64,000 nucleotides of DNA. Source: an uncultured Bacilli bacterium (GTDB lineage Bacteria; Bacillota_I; Bacilli_A; RFN20; CAG-449). The stretch spans positions 1 to 64,000 of the forward strand of contig CALVJL010000002.1 in the NCBI GenBank assembly GCA_944332075.1. The letters run 5' to 3'. The notes below the pieces were generated by a model. That model worked only from the letters and a program-made list of their open reading frames with translations. It was not told the origin of the DNA and made no database searches. Shown in pieces: positions 7,923-17,315 of this stretch. Position 1 is the stretch's first letter, and each line of letters begins with the position of its first letter. Made by a program: the position numbers and the translations under genes.

Positions 7923-8608
7923 GTAAAAAGTTTTTTATTTACAGCGTTGTGCTTAAAAGCTTAATTATTGGATTTTTGATTTCGGGGTTTACTGTAATTT
8001 TAGTAAACGGAATTGTGAACATGGATTTTTCTACGTTTACGTATTTCACAATTATTTCAAATATTTTTACTTTTATAACTACGATTTTCTTTTTGATTTG
8101 TACAATTAAACGTTATAAAGGTTTTTATTTGAGACCAAATAAAGTGTTTTTTATTTTTAGATTTTTCTCACTAATTGCAATTACTATTACTGGATTTATT
8201 TTTGATTTTTTAATTGTCCCTATCGGGGGGATTGAGTATTTAATGTCTTATCAAAGCGTTTGTTTTCACGTCATTATTCCTGTTTTAGCAATTCTTGATT
8301 TTCTTACCTGTAATAGAACTTATAAAATTAAAGTATCTTATATTTTCTTAGCATTGATCTATCCGGTTATTTATCTCTGCTTTGAAATGGCATTATCTTA
8401 TAGCGGATTCCGCTGGGATAATGGCGCGTCAGTTGCTCCATACCCATTCTTGGATTATAAAACCAATACCTGGTTTAATATCGGTGATGGCAAGATTGGC
8501 GTACTTTATTGGATCTTTGTCTTAATCGCTATTTTCATCGGTGTTGGCTTCCTTTATAAACTATTCCAGTTCTTAATAAAAAGAAGGTATTTAAATACCT
8601 TCGATTAA
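7919..8608 (+). CDS. Pr6Pr-like multipass membrane protein, 229 aa
   Basis: Six to seven hydrophobic segments are visible. The region around residues 165-185 (YSGFRWDNGASVAPYPFLDY) has the YPFLD signature of the Pr6Pr/FAR-17a/AIG1-like membrane family, whose members have been linked to lipid-ester hydrolysis in eukaryotes; the bacterial role is unknown. It overlaps the preceding membrane-anchored gene by 4 bp. Its 3' end carries a perfect palindrome that acts as a terminator for the opposing gene. The family call rests on the motif and topology only. Confidence 0.6.
   Translation: MSKKFFIYSVVLKSLIIGFLISGFTVILVNGIVNMDFSTFTYFTIISNIFTFITTIFFLICTIKRYKGFYLRPNKVFFIFRFFSLIAITITGFIFDFLIVPIGGIEYLMSYQSVCFHVIIPVLAILDFLTCNRTYKIKVSYIFLALIYPVIYLCFEMALSYSGFRWDNGASVAPYPFLDYKTNTWFNIGDGKIGVLYWIFVLIAIFIGVGFLYKLFQFLIKRRYLNTFD
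8577..8602 (-). terminator. intrinsic terminator for the leftward operon, inside an opposing gene
   Basis: GAAGGTATTT/AAATACCTTC (8583-8602) is a perfect palindrome followed, on the minus strand, by a run of five T. It serves the genes at 8605-10405 but lies wholly within the last codons of the convergent membrane-protein gene. Confidence 0.65.
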
Positions 8609-8868
8609 TATTTCCATTTTTGAAGTGAATAGTAGGCTTTATCGATTTCGCTATCGATAGAAACGTCGCTAGTATCTTCAATATAAAATGAAACGTTTTT
8701 ATATAAAGAGAGAAAAGTGTCAGTGTCAAGCAAATATGAATACGTATTTGACTGAACATATATTTTCTCTTTTTTCTTGGCAAAATAGGTCTTTTTGCTA
8801 TTTTGGACAATAAATAATAGTTCACCTTGATTAATTAACAATAAAGCTTTTTCTGCATTAATTTCCAT
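8605..8868 (-). CDS. small hypothetical protein, 87 aa
   Basis: Not recognised. It is a soluble protein rich in Lys, Tyr and Ser (MEINAEKALLLINQGELLFI...) with no membrane segment or metal motif. The ATG at 8868 follows GGTGAT; an upstream in-frame TTG at 8880 is less likely. It overlaps the end of the NYN-domain gene by 11 bp and is the last gene of that operon. Its stop overlaps the stop of the convergent membrane gene. Confidence 0.6.
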   Translation of the reverse strand: MEINAEKALLLINQGELLFIVQNSKKTYFAKKKEKIYVQSNTYSYLLDTDTFLSLYKNVSFYIEDTSDVSIDSEIDKAYYSLQKWKY

Positions 8869-9586
8869 TCTTATCACCAATCTTTATATAGGCTGTTTCT
8901 TTTCTTTTTTCGTCTTCGTATTCTAGATTATAGCCAAGTTTAATTAACTTATCTTGAGTTAATTTGAGTTTAGCAAGAGCAGGCACTTTTTTTACTTCAG
9001 ATACGAGATTAGAATAATAAATTCTTGCCTTATGGTTATTGTAATTATTGATAATGATTGTATTAATGGTATCCGATAAAAGTTGATCTTTTGTAGCTTG
9101 CTTCTTTTTCTTAGGTGAAGGTTTAACGACTTCTTTTTGATTTTTTAATTCTTCGATGAAATAGAAGTGATTAAATAATTTTTGATAGTCTTCGTTTGTC
9201 GTAGCTTTTGAACCGACCCCGATGATGGTTTTACCCATCAAACGGAGTTTAATAGCTAATTCAGCGTAGTCAGCATCGTTGCTGACGATGCAGAAAGCTT
9301 CAATATTATTTTGGGTATAGGCTAAATCAAGAGCTTCGATATAAAGGCGAAAATCTAATAAATTTTTTCTAACATCAGCATAAGTGCAAGAAAGATCTAA
9401 TCGATATTTTTTCAAATCATCGCTTAATTCTGCTTTTTTGATTTTTCCTAAATCGTTAACAATCATCTTACGCGGATAAAGCAAATCATAATTTAAATTG
9501 TTAAGCGACTTAAAAAGCTCATCGAGAATCTCGTGAGGTTTAATATTCTCTGAATCAAAGAGAATGGCACATTGATTATGGTTCAT
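8858..9586 (-). CDS. NYN-domain ribonuclease-like protein with C-terminal LOTUS/OST-HTH-like domain, 242 aa
   Basis: The N-terminal half matches the NYN (PIN-like, LabA-type) fold. ILFDSENI (about residues 8-15) supplies the first acidic residue, and SNDADYAELA (about 102-112) supplies the conserved S-D-D cluster. A Lys/Pro-rich linker (about 150-167) leads to a helical-beta C-terminal domain resembling an OST-HTH/LOTUS RNA-binding module. Such proteins act on RNA, but their substrates are mostly unknown. It lies 12 bp downstream of the HAD phosphatase gene, so the two are in one operon. Confidence 0.75.
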   Translation of the reverse strand: MNHNQCAILFDSENIKPHEILDELFKSLNNLNYDLLYPRKMIVNDLGKIKKAELSDDLKKYRLDLSCTYADVRKNLLDFRLYIEALDLAYTQNNIEAFCIVSNDADYAELAIKLRLMGKTIIGVGSKATTNEDYQKLFNHFYFIEELKNQKEVVKPSPKKKKQATKDQLLSDTINTIIINNYNNHKARIYYSNLVSEVKKVPALAKLKLTQDKLIKLGYNLEYEDEKRKETAYIKIGDKNGN

Positions 9587-9598
9587 AAATTCCTTTCA

Positions 9599-10405
9599 TT
9601 AGAAAAGATATTTTTTAATAGTTTGATATACTCCTTCTTCATCGTTTGACGGCACGATTTCATAAGCATGTTTACGTAATTCTTCAGAGAATGAATTATT
9701 CATTACGAAACCGTATTTAACGCTTTTAATCATTTCTAAATCATTATCATTATCTCCGAAAGCAAATACTTCATCTGGTGAAATATTTAGTTTCTTTAGT
9801 AAAGTTTTTAAGGCCTGTCCTTTACTAGCTTGAGGATTGAGAATTTCTAAGAAAAAAGCATGCGATCTAACGACTGTGTAGTCGGAAAAAACTTTGTTGA
9901 CCGCGTCTGATATCCTATCGATATTTTCTTTGCTTTCAGTGAAAGTCATTTTAATAAAATTCTCATTTTTGTAATGAATAAAAGGTTCAATCCGCAGAGG
10001 GGAAGCAGTTAAGTGGTGCTCAAATTCCACATAATCGGAATCGAGTTCGGAAATTAATTCCTCATATTGATTGTAGGCAAAGAATGATACTTGTTCCTGA
10101 ACGCTTAAAGCGTAAGCTCTTCTAACGACATCATAAGCGATATCTTTCTTATCAAGAGGTGAGAAATCTTTGTTTGAGAGAATTCTCGCTCCATTGAAGG
10201 ATATTGAATAATCATCTGCCGTGGTATTGCCGATAAGTTTGACAAATCTCTTAAGCGAATTAGTTGGCCTTCCAGTCGCTAAGACCAGTTTAATATTTTT
10301 TGAAGCTAATTCTTTAAGAATCTTTAAGGTTGCAGGAGAAATCTCGCTACGGGAATTTAGTAATGTACCATCTAAATCAACTGCTATTAATTTTATCTTT
10401 TCCAT
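9599..10405 (-). CDS. Cof-type HAD-IIB family phosphatase, 268 aa
   Basis: Motif I is DLDGTLL (D10 nucleophile, D12). Motif II lies in VLATGR, and motif IV is FGDNDNDLEMI (about 215-226), with the cap domain between. Members dephosphorylate sugar phosphates, nucleotides or flavin/PLP-type cofactors; the substrate cannot be read from sequence. Length is normal. It is the first gene of a leftward operon with the NYN protein and the 87-aa protein, and is divergent from recX. Confidence 0.85.
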   Translation of the reverse strand: MEKIKLIAVDLDGTLLNSRSEISPATLKILKELASKNIKLVLATGRPTNSLKRFVKLIGNTTADDYSISFNGARILSNKDFSPLDKKDIAYDVVRRAYALSVQEQVSFFAYNQYEELISELDSDYVEFEHHLTASPLRIEPFIHYKNENFIKMTFTESKENIDRISDAVNKVFSDYTVVRSHAFFLEILNPQASKGQALKTLLKKLNISPDEVFAFGDNDNDLEMIKSVKYGFVMNNSFSEELRKHAYEIVPSNDEEGVYQTIKKYLF

Positions 10406-10514
10406 ACTGATATTGTAGTTAAGAAAAATAAAATATGCAATTTATCGGCTTTAAAATGTTTGCAAAAATATGTAATATTAATAAGGTTAAGTTTATTACC
10501 CCTATCTTAAATTT

Positions 10515-11285
10515 ATGAGACAGATTAAAAATATTTTTTTTAAAAAAGATGAAATTATCTTAGCTATCGATGAAGAAAAACTTATTATCGATAAAAATAT
10601 TTTTGCCGAGCATTATCTTTATTTAGGTAAGCAGTTATCTAATGAAGAATATGATGTGATAAAAAACGAAATATCTTTAATTGAAATAAGAAAGAAATAT
10701 TTAAAAAAACTTTTAAAAAAGCGTTTATCAAAACAAGAAGTAATCAATCTTTTACAAAACGAAAAATTAAATATTGAGCAGATAAATAATTTAATAACGT
10801 TTTTTGAAAATAATTATTTGCTTAATGATAAGGTCTTAGAAAAAGAACTCTATGAAGAACTAGAACTAAAAAATACGTCCTATCAAGAAATTAAAAATAA
10901 TTTTTCTGAACGCGGTTTAAATTTAAATAAAAACTACGATAGCGAAACAGAATATCATAAAATATTGTTTTGGATTAATGCGAAGAAGAAATTGTTTGAA
11001 AGATGTTCTTTCCAAGAGCAAAAGCAAAAATTAAATTTGCTATTATTGAGGAAAGGTTTTCCTTCAGAATTGATAAACAGGGCCTTAAATGAGCAGCTTA
11101 CCTATGATGAAGATAATGAAAAAACATCTTTAACAAAAGAGGTTATCGCTTATTCACTTCGCAATGATTTATCAAATAAGGAAATAAAAGATAAATTTAT
11201 TAACAAACTCATAAGAAAAGGCTATCGTTACCATGATATTATTAAGACTATAGGAGATTTGGATTTATATGGACAAGATGATTAA
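10515..11285 (+). CDS. recX: RecX-type RecA regulator, 256 aa
   Basis: RecX binds RecA filaments and limits recombinase activity. The protein consists of repeated three-helix modules, including IRKKYLKKLLKKRLSKQEV..L, KLNLLLLRKGFPSELINRAL and KDKFINKLIRKGYRYHDII, which fit the RecX family. The first ~60 residues are a beta-rich extension as in Bacillus RecX. It overlaps the YhaM gene by 17 bp, forming a two-gene operon. Divergence in the family keeps this below certainty. Confidence 0.8.
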   Translation: MRQIKNIFFKKDEIILAIDEEKLIIDKNIFAEHYLYLGKQLSNEEYDVIKNEISLIEIRKKYLKKLLKKRLSKQEVINLLQNEKLNIEQINNLITFFENNYLLNDKVLEKELYEELELKNTSYQEIKNNFSERGLNLNKNYDSETEYHKILFWINAKKKLFERCSFQEQKQKLNLLLLRKGFPSELINRALNEQLTYDEDNEKTSLTKEVIAYSLRNDLSNKEIKDKFINKLIRKGYRYHDIIKTIGDLDLYGQDD

Positions 11286-12210
11286 TGAATATAAAGAAGG
11301 CGATCATATCGCCGCGGAATTATTAGTTACCAATGCGGTTAAGGGAGTTTCCAATGCTGGAGCACCTTATCTTTCATTAACTTTACAAGATAGAACTGGC
11401 ACAATTGATGCTAAGCGATGGGATTCTAACGATACAGAAGCAGCAATTTGCCAAATAGGCGATGTAATTTTAGTCAACGCTGATGTTATTGATTATCGCG
11501 GCAATTTACAGTTAAAAGTCATCGGCTTAGCTTCTGTTGATCAACGCAGCGTTGATTATAGTAAGTTTTGTCTTCCATCACCGGTTAGTCAGCAAGAGAT
11601 GGTTAGACAGCTAAAAAGCTACCTCTCATCAATCAAAGATGAAGAACTAAGTAAATTGGTCAACTATGTTATTAACGAACATTACGATGCATTTATTAGC
11701 TATCCAGCCGCGGTTAGAAACCATCATGAATATGCTTCAGGATTACTTTATCATACTTTATCAATGACTCAGGTCGCTGAATTCTTCGCTTCATTTTATG
11801 ATGATGTCGATAGAGATTTATTAATCGCTGGAACGCTTCTTCACGATGTTGGTAAAACAATTGAATTATCCGGCCCTATTGCCACCAAATATACTTTAGA
11901 GGGAAAATTGATTGGACATATTGCGATTATGGTCAGCGAAATTAGAGAAGCTAGCCATCATTTAAATCTCCATTCAGAAAAGATTTTATTATTAGAACAT
12001 ATGATTTTATCGCATCACGGAGAAAAAGAATTCGGATCCCCAATTCCTCCATTAACTAAAGAAGCATTCTTATTGCATGCGATTGATGATCTCGATGCGA
12101 AGATGAATATCATCTCTAAAGCTTTAGACGGTGTTAAAGAAGGAGAATTTTCTTCAAGAGTTCTAGCTATGGACGGAAGAAGTTTCTATCAAGAAAAGAA
12201 AAATAAATAA
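11269..12210 (+). CDS. yhaM: YhaM-type 3'-5' exoribonuclease, 313 aa
   Basis: An N-terminal OB-fold (about 10-95, with the NAGAPYLSLTLQDRTGTIDAKRW motif) is followed by an HD hydrolase domain with HHEYASGLLYHTLSM, GTLLHDVGK and MILSHHGEKEFGSP, which carry the metal-binding His/Asp residues. This domain pair is that of YhaM, a Firmicute exonuclease of RNA and DNA ends. Length fits. The start could be 11269 or 11278 (MINEYKEG). It overlaps recX, and a strong terminator follows at 12213. Confidence 0.9.
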   Translation: MDKMINEYKEGDHIAAELLVTNAVKGVSNAGAPYLSLTLQDRTGTIDAKRWDSNDTEAAICQIGDVILVNADVIDYRGNLQLKVIGLASVDQRSVDYSKFCLPSPVSQQEMVRQLKSYLSSIKDEELSKLVNYVINEHYDAFISYPAAVRNHHEYASGLLYHTLSMTQVAEFFASFYDDVDRDLLIAGTLLHDVGKTIELSGPIATKYTLEGKLIGHIAIMVSEIREASHHLNLHSEKILLLEHMILSHHGEKEFGSPIPPLTKEAFLLHAIDDLDAKMNIISKALDGVKEGEFSSRVLAMDGRSFYQEKKNK

Positions 12211-12212
12211 TT

Positions 12213-12237
12213 ATCAGAGGCATTGCCTCTGATTTTT
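12213..12237 (+). terminator. terminator after yhaM
   Basis: ATCAGAGGC, loop ATT, GCCTCTGAT, then TTTT. Confidence 0.85.
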
Positions 12238-12382
12238 AAAAGTTAGAAATTTGAATATAAAATCTTGAAAACCTCTAGAAAAAGGCTAAATAGATATCTA
12301 TTATTATTGATAGCTAGTGAGAAAATTAAATATCTATTATTTGTATAATCATTTATAATGATAGTGAAGGAGCAAAAAATAT

Positions 12383-13402
12383 ATGGCAATTTTAGTTACA
12401 GGCGGACTAGGTTATATTGGTTCGCATACCATCATTGAACTTATCAAGAAAGGTGAAAAAGTCATTGCAGTCGATAATTTATCTAATAGTAAAATTACAA
12501 TGATTGATCAAATTGAAAAAATCACCGGAGTTAGAATTACTTTCTATCAAGTCGATTGCCTTGATAAAGAAAAATTAGAAGAAGTATTTAAAGAAAATAA
12601 AGACATCCGCGATGTTATTCATTTCGCGGGAAGCAAAGCTGTCGGAGAAAGCTGCGTCAAGCCGTTGCTTTACTATGAAAACAACCTCATGTCGACAATT
12701 AATCTCTTAAATTTAATGATTAAATATGGGGTTAAAAACTTTATCTTCTCTTCTTCTGCTACAGTTTATGGAACACCTAAGAGAGTACCTCTTTACGAAA
12801 CCGATCCAATTGGAGGTACAACTAATCCTTATGGCACGACAAAATTAATCATCGAAGGTATTTTGCAAGACGTTTACAAAGTACATCCAGAGATGAATAT
12901 TGCAATCTTACGTTACTTTAACCCAATTGGCGCACATGAATCTGGATTGATTGGTGAGGCACCTAACGGAATCCCTAATAATTTAATGCCTTATATTACT
13001 CAAGTCGCCGTCGGACAAAGAGATCATCTTAATGTTTTTGGAGATGATTATCCAACAGTTGATGGAACGGGAGTCCGCGATTATATCCACGTCGTCGATT
13101 TAGCAACTGGACACGTCGCAGCATTAGAAAAATTAGCTACTAATCCTGGATTAGTTATTTATAATTTAGGAACTGGTAAAGGTACTTCAGTCTTAGAATT
13201 AGTTAAAGCTTTTGAAGAAGCAAACAATGTTAAAGTTCCTTATGAAATTGCTCCTAGAAGACCAGGCGATATCGCTGAATGCTACGCTAACTGCGATAAA
13301 GCTGAAAAAGAACTTCACTGGAAAGCAACACATACAATTGTTGATGCTTGCCGCGATTCTTGGAAATGGCAGCAATATTTCACTAAAGAAAGTAAAAAAT
13401 AA
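12383..13402 (+). CDS. galE: UDP-glucose 4-epimerase, 339 aa
   Basis: NAD-dependent extended short-chain dehydrogenase that interconverts UDP-glucose and UDP-galactose for sugar catabolism and surface glycans. The Rossmann motif GGLGYIGSH (residues 7-15), the catalytic SSS (123-125) and YxxxK (Y150, K154) are present, as are the NPIGAHESG and RRPGDIAE substrate-site motifs. Length is normal. AAGGAG precedes the ATG, and TATAAT at 12354-12359 is a likely -10. It stands alone between terminators, with no other gal genes nearby. Confidence 0.96.
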   Translation: MAILVTGGLGYIGSHTIIELIKKGEKVIAVDNLSNSKITMIDQIEKITGVRITFYQVDCLDKEKLEEVFKENKDIRDVIHFAGSKAVGESCVKPLLYYENNLMSTINLLNLMIKYGVKNFIFSSSATVYGTPKRVPLYETDPIGGTTNPYGTTKLIIEGILQDVYKVHPEMNIAILRYFNPIGAHESGLIGEAPNGIPNNLMPYITQVAVGQRDHLNVFGDDYPTVDGTGVRDYIHVVDLATGHVAALEKLATNPGLVIYNLGTGKGTSVLELVKAFEEANNVKVPYEIAPRRPGDIAECYANCDKAEKELHWKATHTIVDACRDSWKWQQYFTKESKK

Positions 13403-13410
13403 AAAAATAA

Positions 13411-13436
13411 AAGGTAACCGAGTGGTTACCTTTTTA
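13411..13436. terminator. bidirectional terminator between galE and the HIT gene
   Basis: AAGGTAACC, loop GAGT, GGTTACCTT, with T runs on the plus strand and A runs upstream that give T on the minus strand. It serves both convergent genes. Confidence 0.85.
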
Positions 13437-13442
13437 TATTGC

Positions 13443-13856
13443 TTATAAATCTTTTTTAATCAATGAAGCAACTGCCGGTAAATTGAGCTCAGAGATTTGA
13501 CGCGGGATAAAGTCAATCTTCAAGGAATCTTTTGAGTCATAACGCGGAATTACGTGAATGTGAAAATGCATTACAGTTTGACCAGCGACTTCGTTGGTAT
13601 TGATAAGGATATTGACACCTTTAGCACCTAATGAAGCAACTTCAGCCTGAGCGATTTTTTGTGCGGCTGCCATCGCTTTTCCTAATAAATCCTTTGGAAC
13701 ATATAATAAATTTTGAAAATGTTCTTTAGTTATTACTAGGCAATGACCGCGAGTTACCGGGTTAGTGTCAAGAAAGGCTAAAATATCGTTATCTTCATAA
13801 ACTTTATGACATGGAATCTCACCACGAGCTATTTTACAAAAAATACAATCATCCAT
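13443..13856 (-). CDS. HIT-family nucleotide hydrolase, 137 aa
   Basis: Histidine-triad protein with the diagnostic HFHIHVIPR (residues 97-105) and the N-terminal CIFCKIARGEIP metal-binding start typical of HinT/Hit proteins. It hydrolyses nucleotide phosphoramidates or dinucleotides and acts as a cytosolic dimer. Length is standard. It is a single-gene unit, convergent with galE and codirectional with the lipoprotein operon upstream, from which it is separated by a terminator at 13914-13937. Confidence 0.92.
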   Translation of the reverse strand: MDDCIFCKIARGEIPCHKVYEDNDILAFLDTNPVTRGHCLVITKEHFQNLLYVPKDLLGKAMAAAQKIAQAEVASLGAKGVNILINTNEVAGQTVMHFHIHVIPRYDSKDSLKIDFIPRQISELNLPAVASLIKKDL

Positions 13857-13913
13857 TATTTTTTACCTCTATTTAAGAATATTTTATACATTTAGTTATC
13901 TTTTTTCAATGTA

Positions 13914-13937
13914 TAAAAAAAGGAGCCGTAGCTCCTT
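13914..13937 (-). terminator. terminator of the PrsA-like lipoprotein operon
   Basis: On the minus strand, AAGGAGC, loop TACG, GCTCCTT is followed by a run of T. The hairpin starts at the stop codon of the second lipoprotein gene. Confidence 0.85.
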
Positions 13938-15495
13938 ATTCACCATAATGGTATTTATCGTCCATTACATTAGGATATGTAGATTCAACATAATCATAGA
14001 AGTCTTGATCATGGAATTGTAAATCGTAGTAATCAAGATAATAAGTGATTGCTTCTGATTGATTAGTATCAGATGTACCTAATGTTCTAGCGATTTCCTT
14101 AGCAACTTCTGGATTAGCTCCATCTTTGAAGGAAGAGTTATTGTAGTAGTTATTTACAACTACGATGTAGTAAGCAGTTGTACCAGCATCATAGATAGCA
14201 TAACGCGATGAATAATCGTTTTCTGCTGGATCGTTAGGGGATGTCGCTGGAGCTAAGAGCTGGACTGTTGATCCATCTTTACCTGTAACTGTTACGACAT
14301 TACGTTGAACTTGTGAAGAGAATAAACGAGTGCTGATATCACTTGGTAATGATGAATATCCGCCTGATTTAATAACTAAACCATCATTAACATAAATTTC
14401 GCTAGTTTGTAATTGTCTTTCTTTTAAAGTAATACCCCATTCAAGAGGATATGAGAAACTACCAGTAAATTCAGAAGCGAGTGATTCGTTATAGTTAGGG
14501 TTGGTATCAGATAAGAAGTGATATTCACCATCTTCATAAGTTGCTACTTGACTGATATCTTCTTCCATTTCCTCAGCTTTAGTAAATAAATCATTGCTGA
14601 CTGCAAATTCATGTTCTTTATAATCAACTGAATCTGGTTTTGTGAGTTCGGTATCATCATAAACACCATTGTAGATTCTTGACATTGATTCAAGATCAAA
14701 CGAACCAGTTGGAGTTTCACCGTTGATATAAGCGTTGAAATAGCTATTGATTAACATTGGAACAGCACCTTCGTGATCGGTGATGGTGCTTAACTTAATA
14801 TAATAAGCATCACGGGCGAAGCTTCTGCCAATTGAAGAGAAGTTACGGTTATAAATGAATACAGAAGTTAATAAAGTCTTTAAGTAGACTGGATAAATTT
14901 CTTTTTCAATATAATCGGTGTAATCAGCCTTGAAAATATCATCATAAGTTGATTCTGGTGTGATAAGATAATCAGTTGTGAATTCATCACCGACAATATC
15001 ATAAAGAGATGATCTTAAATCATTAACTAATTTTTCTTCTTGGAAGTAGTAGTCAACATTGTAAGAATCTTCTTTAGCCTTATCAATCATCTTATCTTGA
15101 ACTTCTTCAATGATGATTTGTTGAAGAGATTCAGCGCTAGCTTTAATATCATCAGCATAAGCTGCGACTTCACCTGATTTGTGAGCAAGAATCTTGGTTA
15201 CGTTATCAAGAACAGTGTTGAATTGATCTTTTGTTAAACCATAGAATTTTGCAACTTCATTTTTAGCAATTTCAGTGATAATAGCATTGAGAATTGTTGA
15301 ATTAGAAGTGCCGGAATCAATTAATTGATCATAGATAACTTCGAAATCGTTATCATAATAATCATTCTTTCCACCGCCGAATTCAACTAAGAAATCGTTG
15401 TTGACAACGTTACCTGGACGAGCGACAACTTCATCACAAGCAACTAGGGAAATTGCGGATAATCCTACTAATAATATTTTATTAAACTTTTTCAT
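13936..15495 (-). CDS. lipoprotein, possible degenerate PrsA/SurA-like protein, 519 aa
   Basis: A signal peptide with lipobox LVAC (C20) predicts a surface lipoprotein. The middle region is helical with a stretch near 205-245 (LLTSVFIYNRNFSSIG... AYYIKLSTI) that lies where a parvulin domain would sit, and there is a C-terminal helical part as in PrsA foldases. No HxRHIL-type motif is kept, so isomerase activity is unlikely. The start codon overlaps the stop of the upstream lipoprotein gene (TAATG), which implies coupled translation and related function in folding exported proteins. Function is an inference. Confidence 0.55.
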   Translation of the reverse strand: MKKFNKILLVGLSAISLVACDEVVARPGNVVNNDFLVEFGGGKNDYYDNDFEVIYDQLIDSGTSNSTILNAIITEIAKNEVAKFYGLTKDQFNTVLDNVTKILAHKSGEVAAYADDIKASAESLQQIIIEEVQDKMIDKAKEDSYNVDYYFQEEKLVNDLRSSLYDIVGDEFTTDYLITPESTYDDIFKADYTDYIEKEIYPVYLKTLLTSVFIYNRNFSSIGRSFARDAYYIKLSTITDHEGAVPMLINSYFNAYINGETPTGSFDLESMSRIYNGVYDDTELTKPDSVDYKEHEFAVSNDLFTKAEEMEEDISQVATYEDGEYHFLSDTNPNYNESLASEFTGSFSYPLEWGITLKERQLQTSEIYVNDGLVIKSGGYSSLPSDISTRLFSSQVQRNVVTVTGKDGSTVQLLAPATSPNDPAENDYSSRYAIYDAGTTAYYIVVVNNYYNNSSFKDGANPEVAKEIARTLGTSDTNQSEAITYYLDYYDLQFHDQDFYDYVESTYPNVMDDKYHYGE

Positions 15496-17216
15496 TAGTT
15501 AGCACCTCCGATTGGTTGATATTCAGGGTCAAATAATGCAGTGATTTGATCTTCTGAAATTTCTTTTGATGATAATTGATCTTGTAATTGGAGAAGTTGG
15601 ACATATGAATCCCATGCGTTTTGATATGTTTCATTAGCTGAGTAATTAGATGTGTCTCTAGCAGCAGCAATATACGCATCAATTAATTCTTCAACTTTAT
15701 CATTAATTGTGACTGAACCGAATTTCTCAAGAGCTTCAGCGTATGCTTCTTCATAGAAGCGGAAATTCATATGAGAATCGAATCCTTTGACATTTGTTTC
15801 AATGCCTTCAGCTCTCTTTTCATAATCTTCGTTTGTGCCCTTAATATAGGTGACATATGTATTCATCTTGGAAACATCAGCGTTAGAAGCTGGAACGTCC
15901 ATAGTCCAATAAGCATCTAAGGATGTTAATAAATCACTAACTGATTGATCAGAAGATTTAACAAACGGTGATCTTTGAGCGATGATGAAGAAAATTCCTT
16001 GATATCCGGAATCGCTATCGCCAGAACCAGAACCGCTTCTTGTAACTAAAATTGGGCGACCGGTTTCATCGACGAGAACATCATCTGCTTTTGCATCGGA
16101 AGCTGACAAACCAGCAATATGTTTGAATCTAGCTTTCTCACCTTGAACTGAAGCGGATGTTCCTCTAACAATGCAACCTAATGAGTGTTCATTGAGGTAT
16201 TTATTGAAAAGAATGTTACGAGGATAGTAAGCTTCGTTACCATCTTTTACTTGATTTCCGTCTTGGTTAAGTGTGACGTTAGCAAATTCGTTTAATTTTT
16301 CGAAAACTTCGTATGGAATTCTGTTAACTTTACTTTCTACGTATGATTTATCTTCTTCATCAAGAGGAATTAATGCAGATCCGCTCTTAGCGACATATGT
16401 TGTATCATCTTCTGATGCTTGTCTTTCATCATATGCAGCGACAGCTTCTTGAGCGTCAGCATTGAAGAATTCATCGTATTGATATAATGCGAACTTGAAT
16501 TCGTTAACAAATGATGTAGTTGTTGACATAATGGATGTTTCACCATAGTTTGTCTTACTTGAATCATCATCAGAAACTTGTAATGCAATTTCACCGAATG
16601 AGAGGTTGCCAGAAGCTAATAATTGTGCAGCGGCAGCTAAACTCTTGGCATCATCGCTAGAAACAGTTCCGTTATATAAACTTGTTCCAGATGAAGTTTT
16701 AATTAAAATGTGACGTACATGGTACGGTGCGTAGTATTGGATATACTCGCTTAATAAAGCATTAAGATTTTCATTATCGTTTGCTTCATAGTAATCTTCT
16801 TCAAATTCTGCTTTTTGAGCATCGAGATAATAAACTTGCTCGAGCTCATCGAGAGATTCGACACCTTGTTTTTCTAAGGCATTTGATAATTCGGTACGAT
16901 AAGATGTTCCGTTTGTAGATGCTGCTGAACGCGCACTATCGACGAAATCATCAAGCTTTTGATCAACTGTATCCTGAATGCTATCAGTGATAGGCTGTAC
17001 CGCTCTTACTAAAACATCATAAACTGCTTCAAAGTACTGGCTTGCACCTGCGGAGGTGTTAGAGTAGTTGTTAAACAAATCGTCAGCAGTATATTCAGTA
17101 CCATCTCCTAATTTGACAATGACTTGACCATTCTCGCCGTCTAATGGACTGATGCCATTACATCCGACTAAAGTCAAACCACTTACCATTGATAAGAGAA
17201 GTAATTTCTTTTTCAT
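15495..17216 (-). CDS. PrsA-like lipoprotein with parvulin peptidyl-prolyl isomerase domain, 573 aa
   Basis: The signal peptide ends in lipobox LVGC (C19). Residues about 30-165 form a SurA/PrsA-like helical chaperone region. YHVRHILIKT (about 178-187) is the first strand and active-site His motif of parvulins. This domain is followed by long additional sequence, so the protein is about twice the size of Bacillus PrsA. Such proteins fold secreted proteins outside the membrane. The ATG at 17216 is preferred over an upstream TTG because AGGAGG lies 11 bp before it. It is the first gene of a two-lipoprotein operon, divergent from suf. Confidence 0.78.
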   Translation of the reverse strand: MKKKLLLLSMVSGLTLVGCNGISPLDGENGQVIVKLGDGTEYTADDLFNNYSNTSAGASQYFEAVYDVLVRAVQPITDSIQDTVDQKLDDFVDSARSAASTNGTSYRTELSNALEKQGVESLDELEQVYYLDAQKAEFEEDYYEANDNENLNALLSEYIQYYAPYHVRHILIKTSSGTSLYNGTVSSDDAKSLAAAAQLLASGNLSFGEIALQVSDDDSSKTNYGETSIMSTTTSFVNEFKFALYQYDEFFNADAQEAVAAYDERQASEDDTTYVAKSGSALIPLDEEDKSYVESKVNRIPYEVFEKLNEFANVTLNQDGNQVKDGNEAYYPRNILFNKYLNEHSLGCIVRGTSASVQGEKARFKHIAGLSASDAKADDVLVDETGRPILVTRSGSGSGDSDSGYQGIFFIIAQRSPFVKSSDQSVSDLLTSLDAYWTMDVPASNADVSKMNTYVTYIKGTNEDYEKRAEGIETNVKGFDSHMNFRFYEEAYAEALEKFGSVTINDKVEELIDAYIAAARDTSNYSANETYQNAWDSYVQLLQLQDQLSSKEISEDQITALFDPEYQPIGGAN

Positions 17217-17315
17217 GGGCGAAAAGTCCTCCTTTTTCAAATATAGCGTATTAATAATACTTTATTGATAAGCCCTTTTCAATATAAAAATCCTTTTTTT
17301 GCGTATCTTAAATAA

